From Methanosphaera sp. (GTDB lineage: Archaea > Methanobacteriota > Methanobacteria > Methanobacteriales > Methanobacteriaceae): a stretch of 64,000 nucleotides of DNA. Of this stretch, positions 8,898-17,402 are shown piece after piece. The DNA lies in contig NZ_JALEKL010000009.1 in NCBI RefSeq assembly GCF_022768985.1, positions 1-64,000 on the forward strand, read 5' to 3'. A program made the position numbers and the translations under genes. Position 1 is the stretch's first letter. Each line of letters opens with the position of its first letter. Below the pieces are notes generated by a model. It was not told the DNA's origin, did no database searches, and saw nothing but the letters and a program-made list of their open reading frames with translations.

Positions 8898-8930
8898 CCT
8901 CAAAAAAAAGTTTGGTAAAATGTATATAGT
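8898..8930 (-). promoter_or_regulatory. mmp3: Possible mmp3 operon promoter with short leader
   Basis: The minus strand has ACTATATAC (8922-8930) about 33 bp upstream of the mmp3 ATG, and GAGG close to the start codon. If this is the TATA box, the transcript would begin within about 10-15 nt of the start codon. The rest of the 262-bp gap to mmp2 is AT-rich and without a gene. Confidence 0.4.
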
Positions 8931-9151
8931 ATAGTTTCTATATGATTTCCATCCTTCTTTTATGTAATTAAATAAATCTTTTTTTCTACAATAAAAATGT
9001 TTTATATATTTATTAAAATTTTTATTCTATGATGTTTATTTATAGTAATTATCTTATTAATATGTTATAATTTAATAGAAAAAAATATGGTAAAAAAATA
9101 GCTAATTATTAAAAAAAAATTGAAGGGGAAGAATAATAAGAAGTGTGAATT

Positions 9152-10135
9152 CTATTTACCACTAAATCCCATTATTATATCACTACTAAAGTCAAATACT
9201 GTTTTTTTCTCATTTTCATGTTGTAGTGTTAGTTTTGGTTCCTCTGTTACACTTCCTACACATGCAGCATTTATATGTGTTTTTTCAAGCATACTTATTG
9301 TTTCATCTGTATTTTCAGGATCTAGTGTCATTACAAATGCACTTCCTGGATACATTTTAAGCCAGCTTATCCAATCTACATCGTCAGGTTTTGGTATCAT
9401 GTCAAGATCTATTGCTGCTCCCATCTCTGATGCTTCAAGCAGCATACCTAATGTTCCTACAGCACCTGGATTACTTATATCTTTTGCAGCATGTACTAGG
9501 TGTTTTTTTCCAATGGTATTCATTACCTTTATCTGATCTTGTACATATTTTGGTGTTTTATCACTTGTTGAATCCCAGTTTATCTCTGTTCCTGGATAAA
9601 TACTTCCATCAAGATCTATTGCTATGATTACATCATCACCTGCTTGTGCATTTGAACTTGGTATTACACTATCTTTATCTACAATTCCACTTATTGCAAC
9701 ATCTAGTGCATCATATGGTGTGTCAGGATGTGTATGTCCTCCTACCATTGGTACTCCAAATTTCTTTACACCTTCTTTTATTCCATCCATAATTTCATCT
9801 ACTGTATCTGGATTTGATGATGATAATACATTTGTCATTCCAACAGGTAGTCCTCCCATTGCTGCTATATCATTTACATTTACAAGTACTGAACAGTATC
9901 CTGCCCACCATGGATTAAGATTCATTAATGCTCCCCATATTCCATCTGTTGCAAGTAGCATTAGTTGATTGTTTCCTATATTTATTGCTGCTGCATCATC
10001 TCCAAATGCTAGATGTACATCTCCTGATATATTAAATACATCATCAAGTTTTTTTTGAACATCTGCTATTGAATGTTTACGTGTTACTCCCTTAAATGTT
10101 CTTATTGATTCTACAATTTCATTAAAGTCTGTTAT
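9152..10135 (-). CDS. mmp2: Methanogenesis marker protein 2 (AIR-synthase/PurM-like), non-canonical start
   Basis: A PurM/SelD-fold ATP-binding protein of the marker-2 type. The first ATG in this frame (9961, in MLLATDGIWGA) would remove the conserved GDDAA nucleotide/metal loop. The open frame continues upstream through FKGVTRKHSIADVQKKL and FGDDAAAIN to a stop at 10157-10159, and contains no ATG, GTG or TTG. A strong purine stretch (GGGGGAG) lies right before GTA-ATT-ATA-ACA-GAC. An ATA start at 10135, 5 nt after GGAG, gives 327 aa, about the usual family length; ATT at 10138 is the alternative. Function is unknown, but family members are restricted to methanogens. The family call is firm on the GDDAA and DISNPGAVGTLG motifs; the start codon is inferred. 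Confidence 0.75.
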   Translation of the reverse strand: MTDFNEIVESIRTFKGVTRKHSIADVQKKLDDVFNISGDVHLAFGDDAAAINIGNNQLMLLATDGIWGALMNLNPWWAGYCSVLVNVNDIAAMGGLPVGMTNVLSSSNPDTVDEIMDGIKEGVKKFGVPMVGGHTHPDTPYDALDVAISGIVDKDSVIPSSNAQAGDDVIIAIDLDGSIYPGTEINWDSTSDKTPKYVQDQIKVMNTIGKKHLVHAAKDISNPGAVGTLGMLLEASEMGAAIDLDMIPKPDDVDWISWLKMYPGSAFVMTLDPENTDETISMLEKTHINAACVGSVTEEPKLTLQHENEKKTVFDFSSDIIMGFSGK

Positions 10136-10258
10136 AATTACTCCCCCAGTATTGTATTATTTAAAAATATTTTTTCTCCTTTTTATGATATATTTAGGTT
10201 TTTATTTATTGTAGTATAAAAAGTATGATTTAGTTTCATATTAATAAAAAAAAATTTT

Positions 10259-11392
10259 TCATAGTTTTGTTTCATTTTCAAATTTAAATTCATATTCTAT
10301 ATCTGATTTATTAATTATTTCTATGATGTTATCTTTTAGTTGATCTATTGAATTTATATTTACTGAATTTTTCATATTAAATATCTTTTCATGTATAACT
10401 TTTCCTATTTTATCATCATGTCCTGGTGTTAGTTGTATTATTGTTGATTTTTCATGTTTAAATCCTTCAACTACTACACGGTCAAGATCTCCATCTGTTA
10501 TTCCTATTATTGGTATGTTAAATCTATATACTATATCTGATGTTAGTAGTGTTGTATCATCACCTATACATACAATTACATCAGCATCACGATATTTATA
10601 TACATCTTCTGCTGCATGGTCAAGATAGATTGCATATAGCTCTTCATTTTCCTGGTGTTTAAGTACTCTTGGTGTTATGTTATCATTACGTCTTAGAAGT
10701 CCTGTTTTTATGATTGCACTTTTAAGATCAACACTTCCTAACTTTTCAAGTCCGTGTTGTTTTATAACTCCTCCTTGCATGTCAACAATTTCATCATCTT
10801 TTGCAATAATTATAAGTTCATCTGCTGTAACTTGTCCTATTATTGTACCGTTTAACATGATGTTTTCACCAATATTAACACCTGCTACTTTTCTTTTTAT
10901 AATATTTTCATCTGTAATATATCCTGTTTCATCAACTACCTGATTTTCTACATCTTCGGCATCTGTTATTGGAAGTTTAAGATCACAACTTACACTTTCT
11001 ATAAGTTCATTATCTGTATTTTTATTCCATTTTATTATTATTCCATCATCTTTATCTGGTCTTTCAATTTGAATAAGATTTACATTAAAATCTATATGTG
11101 ATAATACCTTATATCCAAATGTATGTCCTGTAAGTGTTGATTTTCCAGAATTTAGTAGAAATACTACATCTGAGTTTTCTGCAAGTATTTTTATTGACTC
11201 ACTTGGAAGAAGCTTATCTTCTATATTTATTATATCTTCAAGATTTGCATCAATAACTGCTGTTCTTCCCATTGTTCCACCAAGACGTGATGTTACATTT
11301 CCATAATTTTCTAGTATTTTAATTATTTTAAGTGCATATCCTGAATCTATAATTCCAGGTCCATGTACAACTACTCCAATTTCTAGCATCAT
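10259..11392 (-). CDS. Conserved archaeal protein, probably DUF2117 family
   Basis: A 377-aa protein with a start of the MMLEIGVVVHGPGIIDSGYA type. It has an N-terminal region with GGTMGRTAVIDA and, later, VFLLNSGKSTLTG (P-loop-like but lacking the classical GKT/S spacing). A central block (about 160-230) resembles a small beta domain, and the C-terminal half has DADVIVCIGDDTTLLTSDI and IIGITDGDLDR, which look like a nucleotide- or metal-binding alpha/beta domain. I recall this pattern as DUF2117 from methanogens but cannot verify it. No function is assigned. It follows nob1 on the same strand after 27 bp, so the two may be co-transcribed. Confidence 0.6.
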   Translation of the reverse strand: MMLEIGVVVHGPGIIDSGYALKIIKILENYGNVTSRLGGTMGRTAVIDANLEDIINIEDKLLPSESIKILAENSDVVFLLNSGKSTLTGHTFGYKVLSHIDFNVNLIQIERPDKDDGIIIKWNKNTDNELIESVSCDLKLPITDAEDVENQVVDETGYITDENIIKRKVAGVNIGENIMLNGTIIGQVTADELIIIAKDDEIVDMQGGVIKQHGLEKLGSVDLKSAIIKTGLLRRNDNITPRVLKHQENEELYAIYLDHAAEDVYKYRDADVIVCIGDDTTLLTSDIVYRFNIPIIGITDGDLDRVVVEGFKHEKSTIIQLTPGHDDKIGKVIHEKIFNMKNSVNINSIDQLKDNIIEIINKSDIEYEFKFENETKL

Positions 11393-11419
11393 AAATTAAT
11401 CTATTCTCCTAATATCTTT

Positions 11420-11944
11420 TTAGTAGTTACTTCGTCCACCAACACGTTTTTGTATAATTGGTGATCCACAAATTTCACATACTTCATCTTTACTATCTGC
11501 AGGATACTGTTTTCTACAGCCTTTACATACTCTTTTCCATTTTATTGTCTTTTTTATTCCCTGTGTATTTACAGATTTAAATCTGAGACCTAATAGTTTT
11601 AATGCATTTTGCATGGAATAGTCATCTGTTACTGTTGTTGTATCATATCCCATATTTTTATATTTAAGTGATATTGCAACAATTTCCTTATCAGTATCAG
11701 ATAGTCTTAGAAAATCTCCACTTCTAACAAGAGACTCTTTTATTGATTCATAGTCTTTTTTTGTTATATCTTCAATTGTTATAAATCCCTTTGCTATACA
11801 ATCTTCAAGTCGTATCTGTGTTTGCATATCTTTTATTTCTGCTACTGTTTTTGATGTCATGATGTTAGGATGTGATTTTGAATAAAATCCATTAATTATT
11901 CCTGATGCATCTAGAATAAAAATTTTTTCACTAATAAGAAACAC
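11420..11944 (-). CDS. nob1: Nob1-like endoribonuclease (PIN domain + zinc ribbon)
   Basis: Nob1 cleaves pre-16S rRNA at its 3' end during small-subunit maturation. The 174-aa protein has an N-terminal PIN domain with the acidic residues expected for metal binding (D12 in FILDASG, D83/D85 in LSDTDKE, D107/D108 in VTDDYS) and a C-terminal zinc ribbon with C140, C143, C156 and C159. It ends with a basic tail (QKRVGGRSNY). Length and order fit archaeal Nob1 rather than VapC toxins, which lack the ribbon. The SD-like purine run GGGGGAG (minus strand, 11945-11951) lies upstream of the ATG. Confidence 0.87.
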   Translation of the reverse strand: MFLISEKIFILDASGIINGFYSKSHPNIMTSKTVAEIKDMQTQIRLEDCIAKGFITIEDITKKDYESIKESLVRSGDFLRLSDTDKEIVAISLKYKNMGYDTTTVTDDYSMQNALKLLGLRFKSVNTQGIKKTIKWKRVCKGCRKQYPADSKDEVCEICGSPIIQKRVGGRSNY

Positions 11945-12229
11945 TCCCCCATTTTTTCTATTATTATTTTTTTTATATTTTGATAAAATTTTAATTTTTA
12001 CTATTATTATGTTCTAGTTTTATGTTGTTTTATTTTTATCTAAAATTTAATAAAACAGTTTTAAATTATAATAAAATGTATTTGTTATAAAAAACATAAA
12101 TATTAATAATTAAATGAATACTTAACATTCTATTTTATCATCAACTAAATATGAAGATAAAAACTTGTTAAAAGAAGTATTCTTAATTTAAATTAGAAGA
12201 TTTTTATAATTTATAGGAATTGATTAAAG

Positions 12230-12508
12230 ATGCGCTTAAATAAAATTATAGGAAAAGAAGTGTTAAATGAAAAAGGATCTGTAGTAGGAAAAGTTACAGA
12301 TATAGAAATTGACACAGCTTCAAATAGAATAGAAAACATTGTTATATCACCCAAAAATAAGGAAAAAGGATTAACAGCATCTTTTATGAAACCAAAAGGT
12401 GAAGTTTTAATTCCATATGAAAATATTAAAAAAATTGGTGATATGATAATTCTTAAAAAGCCAATTAGTGAAATTGAAGAAATTATTGAAGAAATTCAAA
12501 ATCTATAA
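12230..12508 (+). CDS. PRC-barrel domain protein
   Basis: A 92-aa single PRC-barrel protein: LNKIIGKEVLNEKGSVVGKV is the first strand pair and PYENIKKIGDMIILK the last. Similar small proteins are common in archaea and are linked to RNA/ribosome functions or, in some lineages, to cell division (CdpB). It lies 46 bp upstream of pyrE and may share its transcript. A second, two-domain PRC-barrel gene lies just beyond pyrE. Confidence 0.82.
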   Translation: MRLNKIIGKEVLNEKGSVVGKVTDIEIDTASNRIENIVISPKNKEKGLTASFMKPKGEVLIPYENIKKIGDMIILKKPISEIEEIIEEIQNL

Positions 12509-12554
12509 TTAAAAACTAATAACATACTACAAAAAATTGGGGGATTAATTTAGA

Positions 12555-13100
12555 ATGAATGATTATAAAAACAAGTTAATGCAATTACTTAAAGAAAATG
12601 AAGTTATTAAATTTGGTGATTTTACACTTTCATCTGGAAAGAAAAGTAACTACTATGTTGACATGAAAAAGGCAATAACAGAACCTGAAATTCTTAGTTG
12701 TGTTGCACATATGATAACTGATGAAATTAAAGATTCAGACATTGATAAAATTGCAGGTCCTGCTCTTGGAGCTGTACCTATTGCTACTGCAACATCACTT
12801 ATATCTGGAAAACCTATGCTTATGATTAGAAAAGAAAAAAAATCATATGGTACAAGTAAACAGATTGAAGGTGAACTTAACTGTGATGATAATGTAATTA
12901 TTGTTGAAGATGTTACAACAACAGGTGGATCACTTCTTAAAGCTATTGATGTAATAGAAGATAATGGTGGAAAGATTGTTGAAGCATATGTGATTGTTGA
13001 CAGACAAGAAGGTGCTGTTGATACATTCAATGAACGTGGAATTATATTTAAGCCTTTAATTAAAATAGATGAATTTAAAGCTTTTCTTGATGAAAACTAG
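12555..13100 (+). CDS. pyrE: Orotate phosphoribosyltransferase
   Basis: Transfers phosphoribosyl from PRPP to orotate to make OMP in pyrimidine synthesis. The 181-aa protein carries FGDFTLSSGKKSNYYVDMK near the N-terminus and the PRPP-binding loop VIIVEDVTTTGGS at about 113-126. Full length for archaeal PyrE. Its ATG is preceded by GGGGGATTAA. No other pyr gene is nearby. Confidence 0.93.
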   Translation: MNDYKNKLMQLLKENEVIKFGDFTLSSGKKSNYYVDMKKAITEPEILSCVAHMITDEIKDSDIDKIAGPALGAVPIATATSLISGKPMLMIRKEKKSYGTSKQIEGELNCDDNVIIVEDVTTTGGSLLKAIDVIEDNGGKIVEAYVIVDRQEGAVDTFNERGIIFKPLIKIDEFKAFLDEN

Positions 13101-13296
13101 AGGTTTAGAGCTTGAAGTTTCTATTAAATCATAATAAGGTTTATATAGAAATATAATAAAAAATATTTAACATGATAAAAATTATTAGTATTTAAACTTT
13201 ACTAATAATCATAAATAAGATAATTATTATTATTTTATTTTTGGGACTAATCAAATTAGTACAAAAAAATATAGAAAAAAAGAATATGGTGATAAA

Positions 13297-13833
13297 ATGA
13301 ATGTAAAAGAATTACTTGGAATTAAAATTATAGACAAAAACGGTAAAGAAGTAGCTAAAGTTGCAGATTTAAGATTTGATGTTAAAACATACAACATCTC
13401 AGCAATATATGGATCAGCAGGAAACCCAATTAGTAAAAAATACTACGAAGTAGATCCAGCATCAATCATTGCAATGGGAGAATACTTATTAATTAGTCAA
13501 ACAATTGAAGAATTAGAAGAAACAGTAGTTACAAAAATCCCAACAGAAGATGGAACATCAACAATAAACCAAGGTCTTGAAAAAACAGTTATTGACAAAG
13601 AAGGTAACATTGCAGGTAAAATTACAAACATAGAAATTGAAAAAGATCCATTTGCAGTAACAGGAATTATCGTAGAAAAAGCTGGCGGATCATTCGGAAA
13701 ACCTAAAGCAAAATACAGCATAAACAAAGAAGACATCACAACAAACGGTGACTATGTAATATTAAACAAAGTTATCGAAGAACCAAAAGAAGAAGAAGCA
13801 GAAGAAGCAGATGCAGAAGCTGATGAAGAATAG
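13297..13833 (+). CDS. Tandem PRC-barrel protein with acidic tail
   Basis: A 178-aa protein with two PRC-barrel repeats: MNVKELLGIKIIDKNGKEV for the first and GLEKTVIDKEGNIAGKI for the second. It ends in a glutamate/alanine-rich tail of about 20 residues. GGTGAT lies just upstream of the ATG and is a good ribosome binding site. A/C-ending codons dominate, unlike pyrE next to it, which may mark high expression. Function unknown; RNA-processing and archaeal cell-division (CdpB-like) roles are known for relatives. Confidence 0.8.
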   Translation: MNVKELLGIKIIDKNGKEVAKVADLRFDVKTYNISAIYGSAGNPISKKYYEVDPASIIAMGEYLLISQTIEELEETVVTKIPTEDGTSTINQGLEKTVIDKEGNIAGKITNIEIEKDPFAVTGIIVEKAGGSFGKPKAKYSINKEDITTNGDYVILNKVIEEPKEEEAEEADAEADEE

Positions 13834-13905
13834 ATTCATAATCTATTCCCATAATCCCCATTTTTTATATTAAAAATTCTATTTTTTCTAAAAAGAAATA
13901 TTTTC

Positions 13906-14253
13906 TTATAATTTATTTGATATTAATTTTTTAAGTTCATCAAGATTTTTTTCTATGAATTTTTTTGAATTTTTATCTGCAAGTATTTTATATTGTTTTA
14001 TATTTGATTTTTTATATGCTTCATCCATAAGTTGTTGTATTTCATCTACATTCATGTTAAATACTTTTTTTATTAATGATTTCTGATTATCATTAAGTCC
14101 ACTTGCAACTAGTAATATTTTTGTTTTAAATTTTGCAACTACATCTGCTGTTGTTTTTATCATTACTTTTAATACCATTGTTGGTGCTTTTGAAAATATA
14201 AATTCATATTTTTTAATATCCTCATATGTTATTTTATCATTATCATCTGCCAT
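13906..14253 (-). CDS. Hypothetical protein, helical
   Basis: A 115-aa, lysine-rich, apparently all-helical protein with no recognised motif (FSKAPTMVLKVMIKTTADVV in the first half; IDENL-like heptads toward the C-terminus). No signal peptide or cysteine. A putative SD (GGAGT) lies upstream of the ATG. It lies between a convergent PRC-barrel gene and an upstream MBL-fold gene on the same strand. I do not recognise the family. Confidence 0.6.
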   Translation of the reverse strand: MADDNDKITYEDIKKYEFIFSKAPTMVLKVMIKTTADVVAKFKTKILLVASGLNDNQKSLIKKVFNMNVDEIQQLMDEAYKKSNIKQYKILADKNSKKFIEKNLDELKKLISNKL

Positions 14254-14298
14254 TATCTATTCACTCCTATTTTATTTTTTAATTTTCTATATTTAATG

Positions 14299-15147
14299 TT
14301 ATATATCATGTCCTGGTATTATTTTTATTTCATATTTATCTTTATAATCATCATATAGTTGTATTATTTTCTCAAGTGTTATTTGTGCTTGTGTTATATT
14401 TTGCATATAATCAGTGGGTGCTTTTTTATATTTTAATGAATCTTTTATATAGAATACATCACCTGCTATTATTGTTTTTATGTCAGAATTTATTAGATAT
14501 GCAAGATGTCCATTTGTATGTCCTGGTGTATGTATTGCAAGTAGTGAATTATCACCAAAGATGTCATAGAATGTGCCATATTTTGTAGGTGTAAAATCAT
14601 TAATATCAAGTATTGCTATATTTTCTTTGTTTTTGAAGTATTCACCATAATAGTATGGTTTTAAGTCCATACTTTTTTCAAGTGATGAAAAATATATTGG
14701 TATATTATCATCTAAATCTAGGATTCCAGATACATGATCAAAGTGAAGATGTGTAAGAAATATACCACTTAGTTTTATATCATTTTCTTCTATATAATCT
14801 GCTATTGGTTGATGTTGATGTTGTATAATTTCTGTTGCATATTCATTTTTTAGCAATCCTTTCTGTGATCCATATTTATCATCTATAAATGATCTATCAA
14901 CACCAGCATCAATAAGAAAATAACCATACACATCATGATATATAATATGTGCTAAAACAGGTGCCATAAATGAATCTTTAGCATCATCAGACTTACAACT
15001 ATGATCTCCCCCTATACATCCTGAATAATTTAACATTACCCTACCTGTAATATGAGAATTTAGTAAATGTATATTTGAACTATCTTCTAGTATCTCATCT
15101 AATGTCATTGTAGAATTACTTTTCATTGTATGTTTAAAAATTTGCAT
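14299..15147 (-). CDS. Metallo-beta-lactamase-fold hydrolase (AHL-lactonase-like)
   Basis: The 282-aa protein has the complete di-zinc signature: HLHFDH at 133-138, HTPGHTNGH at 206-214 and the bridging aspartate in IIAGD at 230. An N-terminal extension carries GCIGGDHSCKSDD, similar to the N-acyl-homoserine lactonase (AiiA/AttM) branch. The substrate cannot be told from sequence: lactonase, glyoxalase II-like and other esterase activities are all possible. Cytoplasmic, no signal peptide. Confidence 0.82.
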   Translation of the reverse strand: MQIFKHTMKSNSTMTLDEILEDSSNIHLLNSHITGRVMLNYSGCIGGDHSCKSDDAKDSFMAPVLAHIIYHDVYGYFLIDAGVDRSFIDDKYGSQKGLLKNEYATEIIQHQHQPIADYIEENDIKLSGIFLTHLHFDHVSGILDLDDNIPIYFSSLEKSMDLKPYYYGEYFKNKENIAILDINDFTPTKYGTFYDIFGDNSLLAIHTPGHTNGHLAYLINSDIKTIIAGDVFYIKDSLKYKKAPTDYMQNITQAQITLEKIIQLYDDYKDKYEIKIIPGHDI

Positions 15148-15419
15148 AAATTTGATTTTACTCCTAATTGTTAATAATATCTTAGTATAATCTATAATAG
15201 ATGATTGTATTATAATTTTTACTAAAAACTACTTTAAAAACCGATAGATTATAATTTAAGTTATTTATTTGAATATTTAAATATTATTAAATTCAAAATA
15301 TTTATAAATGATAAAGAAAATAAGAAAACACTAAGTTTTAAATTATTTTTTTTACATTTAAGAAAAAAAAAGTAAAACTTAAAACAGATGTAGAATAACT
15401 TATTTATCCAAATTATATT

Positions 15420-15440
15420 ATGTATAAGGAGGTTTTATAA
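15420..15440 (+). promoter_or_regulatory. Mini-ORF carrying the ribosome binding site, overlapping an ATT start
   Basis: ATG-TAT-AAG-GAG-GTT-TTA-TAA is a six-codon reading frame containing the GGAGG of the next gene. Its TAA shares its last A with the ATT that opens the downstream gene (TAATT), mimicking the common TAATG stop/start overlap. The paralogue at 17388 has the same arrangement with a shorter mini-ORF. Confidence 0.45.
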
Positions 15441-16996
15441 TTAAGGGATACATTGGAATCATCCTAGCATTCATGGTAATATGTTTGATAGGATGTGCAT
15501 CAGCTACTAACAACACAGACATACCATCAAATCTTGATGAGATACAATCAGACAATTCAGTAACACATACCAGTAGTAATGATGTTGTTTTAAACAGTGC
15601 ATCAAAATCTGTAAAACAAGCACCAACAACTACCTCAAATTCAGTAAATAGTAGTAGCTCAAAAGCAGTGAAAACTGCAAATAATGCAAAAATTACAACA
15701 AAAACATCAGTGGGAAGTCTTACAAGCAACCCTGGAAGTACTGTTACATTTAAAACTACAGTAAAAACATCAGATAATAAAAATGTTAATACAGGAAAGG
15801 TTGCCTATAAGATTAATGGGAAAACAATTGGAACATCATCAGTATCTGAAGGTGTTTCAACACTTAAATATAAAATTCCCGCATCTTACACATCAGCTGA
15901 ATATCAGATAACAGCAAAGTATGGTGAAAATGATAAATATAAAGAATCATCTGATAGTGCAACACTACATTTAAATAATGTTACTAAGACTAAAACAACA
16001 GTTGGAAGTCTTACAAGTCATCCTGGATCTAAAGTTACACTTAAAGCTAATGTTAAAACATTAAATAATAAAGCCGTAAATTCAGGAAAAGTATCATTTA
16101 AGATTAATGGTAAATCTATTGGAACAAGTAAAGTTTCAAAAGGAGTAGCTACAATAAGCTACACTATACCAACTTCATTTTCATCATCACAATACCAGAT
16201 AAGTGCCATATATGGACAAAATGGTGAATTTAAAGAATCATCTGATAGTGCAACACTACACCTTAATAATGTTACAAAAACCAGCATAAAAATAGAAACA
16301 AATTCTATTATTGCAGGTGAAACTAACAAGATTAAGGCAACAATTAAAAGTTCTAAAACCGTTAAAGATGGTAAAGTATCTTTTAAATTGAATGGAAAGA
16401 CAATTGGAACAGTAAAAGTTTCAAATGGAGAAGCAGTACTAGATTATGCTGCGCCAGGAACACTTAAAGGATCATACACACTAACTGCAATTTATGGTCA
16501 GTGTGGTGAATTTAAAGAATCTCAAACATCTATGAAGATAGATGTAGCTTCATCACAATATCTTAAACCATCAAAAAACTGTGAAGTTGGAGATGCATTA
16601 TTTAAGAAAGTTGTAAAAGAAGTTACAGCAGAATGTACCACTACATATCAAAAGGCAAAAGCATTATTTGATTATGCAAATCGTAAACTTGTATATAGTG
16701 GATACTATAATACACGTTATGGTGCAAAAGGTACACTGCAAAGAGAATATGGTAACTGTTGTGACATGGCACACGTAGTTGTCGCTTTAATGCGTACAGC
16801 TGGAATACAAGCAAGATATAACCATGCAAAATGTTACTTTAGTAGTGGTCTTGTTACAGGACATGTGTGGGCTGAAGTACTTGTTGATGGAGTATGGTAT
16901 AAATGCGATGCAACATCAATAAGAAACTCATTTGGAGTTATAAAAAATTGGTATAAATGCGGTACAATAAATAAATACGCATCATTACCATTTTAG
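15440..16996 (+). CDS. Secreted Ig-repeat protein with transglutaminase/pseudomurein-endoisopeptidase-like domain
   Basis: From an ATT at 15440 (7 nt after GGAGG) the protein has 518 residues. This start restores a signal peptide (basic start, hydrophobic IIL-AFM-VICLIG core, then CASA); the first ATG (15473) would cut it in half. A Thr/Ser/Asn-rich spacer follows, then three Ig-like repeats of about 90-95 residues (each with the GKVxxKxNGKxIGT and IYGQxGEFKESS pattern). The C-terminal papain/transglutaminase-type domain has C440 or C441 in YGNCCDMAH, H475 in TGHVWAEV and D490 in CDATS. The domain resembles pseudomurein endoisopeptidases (PeiW/PeiP-like), but no pseudomurein-binding repeats are seen. 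Likely a cell-wall-associated hydrolase or adhesin-like protein. Confidence 0.83.
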   Translation: MKGYIGIILAFMVICLIGCASATNNTDIPSNLDEIQSDNSVTHTSSNDVVLNSASKSVKQAPTTTSNSVNSSSSKAVKTANNAKITTKTSVGSLTSNPGSTVTFKTTVKTSDNKNVNTGKVAYKINGKTIGTSSVSEGVSTLKYKIPASYTSAEYQITAKYGENDKYKESSDSATLHLNNVTKTKTTVGSLTSHPGSKVTLKANVKTLNNKAVNSGKVSFKINGKSIGTSKVSKGVATISYTIPTSFSSSQYQISAIYGQNGEFKESSDSATLHLNNVTKTSIKIETNSIIAGETNKIKATIKSSKTVKDGKVSFKLNGKTIGTVKVSNGEAVLDYAAPGTLKGSYTLTAIYGQCGEFKESQTSMKIDVASSQYLKPSKNCEVGDALFKKVVKEVTAECTTTYQKAKALFDYANRKLVYSGYYNTRYGAKGTLQREYGNCCDMAHVVVALMRTAGIQARYNHAKCYFSSGLVTGHVWAEVLVDGVWYKCDATSIRNSFGVIKNWYKCGTINKYASLPF

Positions 16997-17387
16997 ATGA
17001 AATTATACTCCCACTTTATTTATTTTTTTTAATCTAACACTTTACTATTTTTTAATTTAATTTTTCATGGCAAAAAAACTCTTTTTTTATTAAATTACAT
17101 GTTATGTGTAAACTTTCAACCATATATTTTAAAACTAACTTATAAATTCTATTTTTTATATTAAATTTCATTAAACTATACTTTAATAATTAAATAAAAA
17201 TATATTCATCTAATTTTAATTAAAAACCATATTTTAAATATCTATTTTTTAATTTAATGAACTATTTTTAAAATTTAAATACTATTAACTCTAAAAACTA
17301 ATTTAAATAATAAAAAAACTAATAATTAATAAGTTTTTATTAAAACAAACCTTAAAAAAGCTTTACATAAATTATTAGAAAGAATAC
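16997..17387. other. AT-rich spacer between the two surface-protein paralogues
   Basis: About 390 bp, nearly pure A/T, with no coding potential and no clear hairpin. It must contain the terminator of the first gene and the promoter of the second. TTTACATAA (about 17363-17371) is a weak candidate TATA element, but many such strings occur by chance here. Confidence 0.4.
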
Positions 17388-17402
17388 ATGGAGGTTTTAT
17401 AA
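17388..17402 (+). promoter_or_regulatory. Second mini-ORF/TAATT start arrangement
   Basis: ATG-GAG-GTT-TTA-TAA overlaps the GGAGG of the downstream gene and ends in TAATT, exactly as upstream of 15440. The shared string GGAGGTTTTATAATTAA is identical in both paralogues although the sequence just 5' of it differs. Confidence 0.45.
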
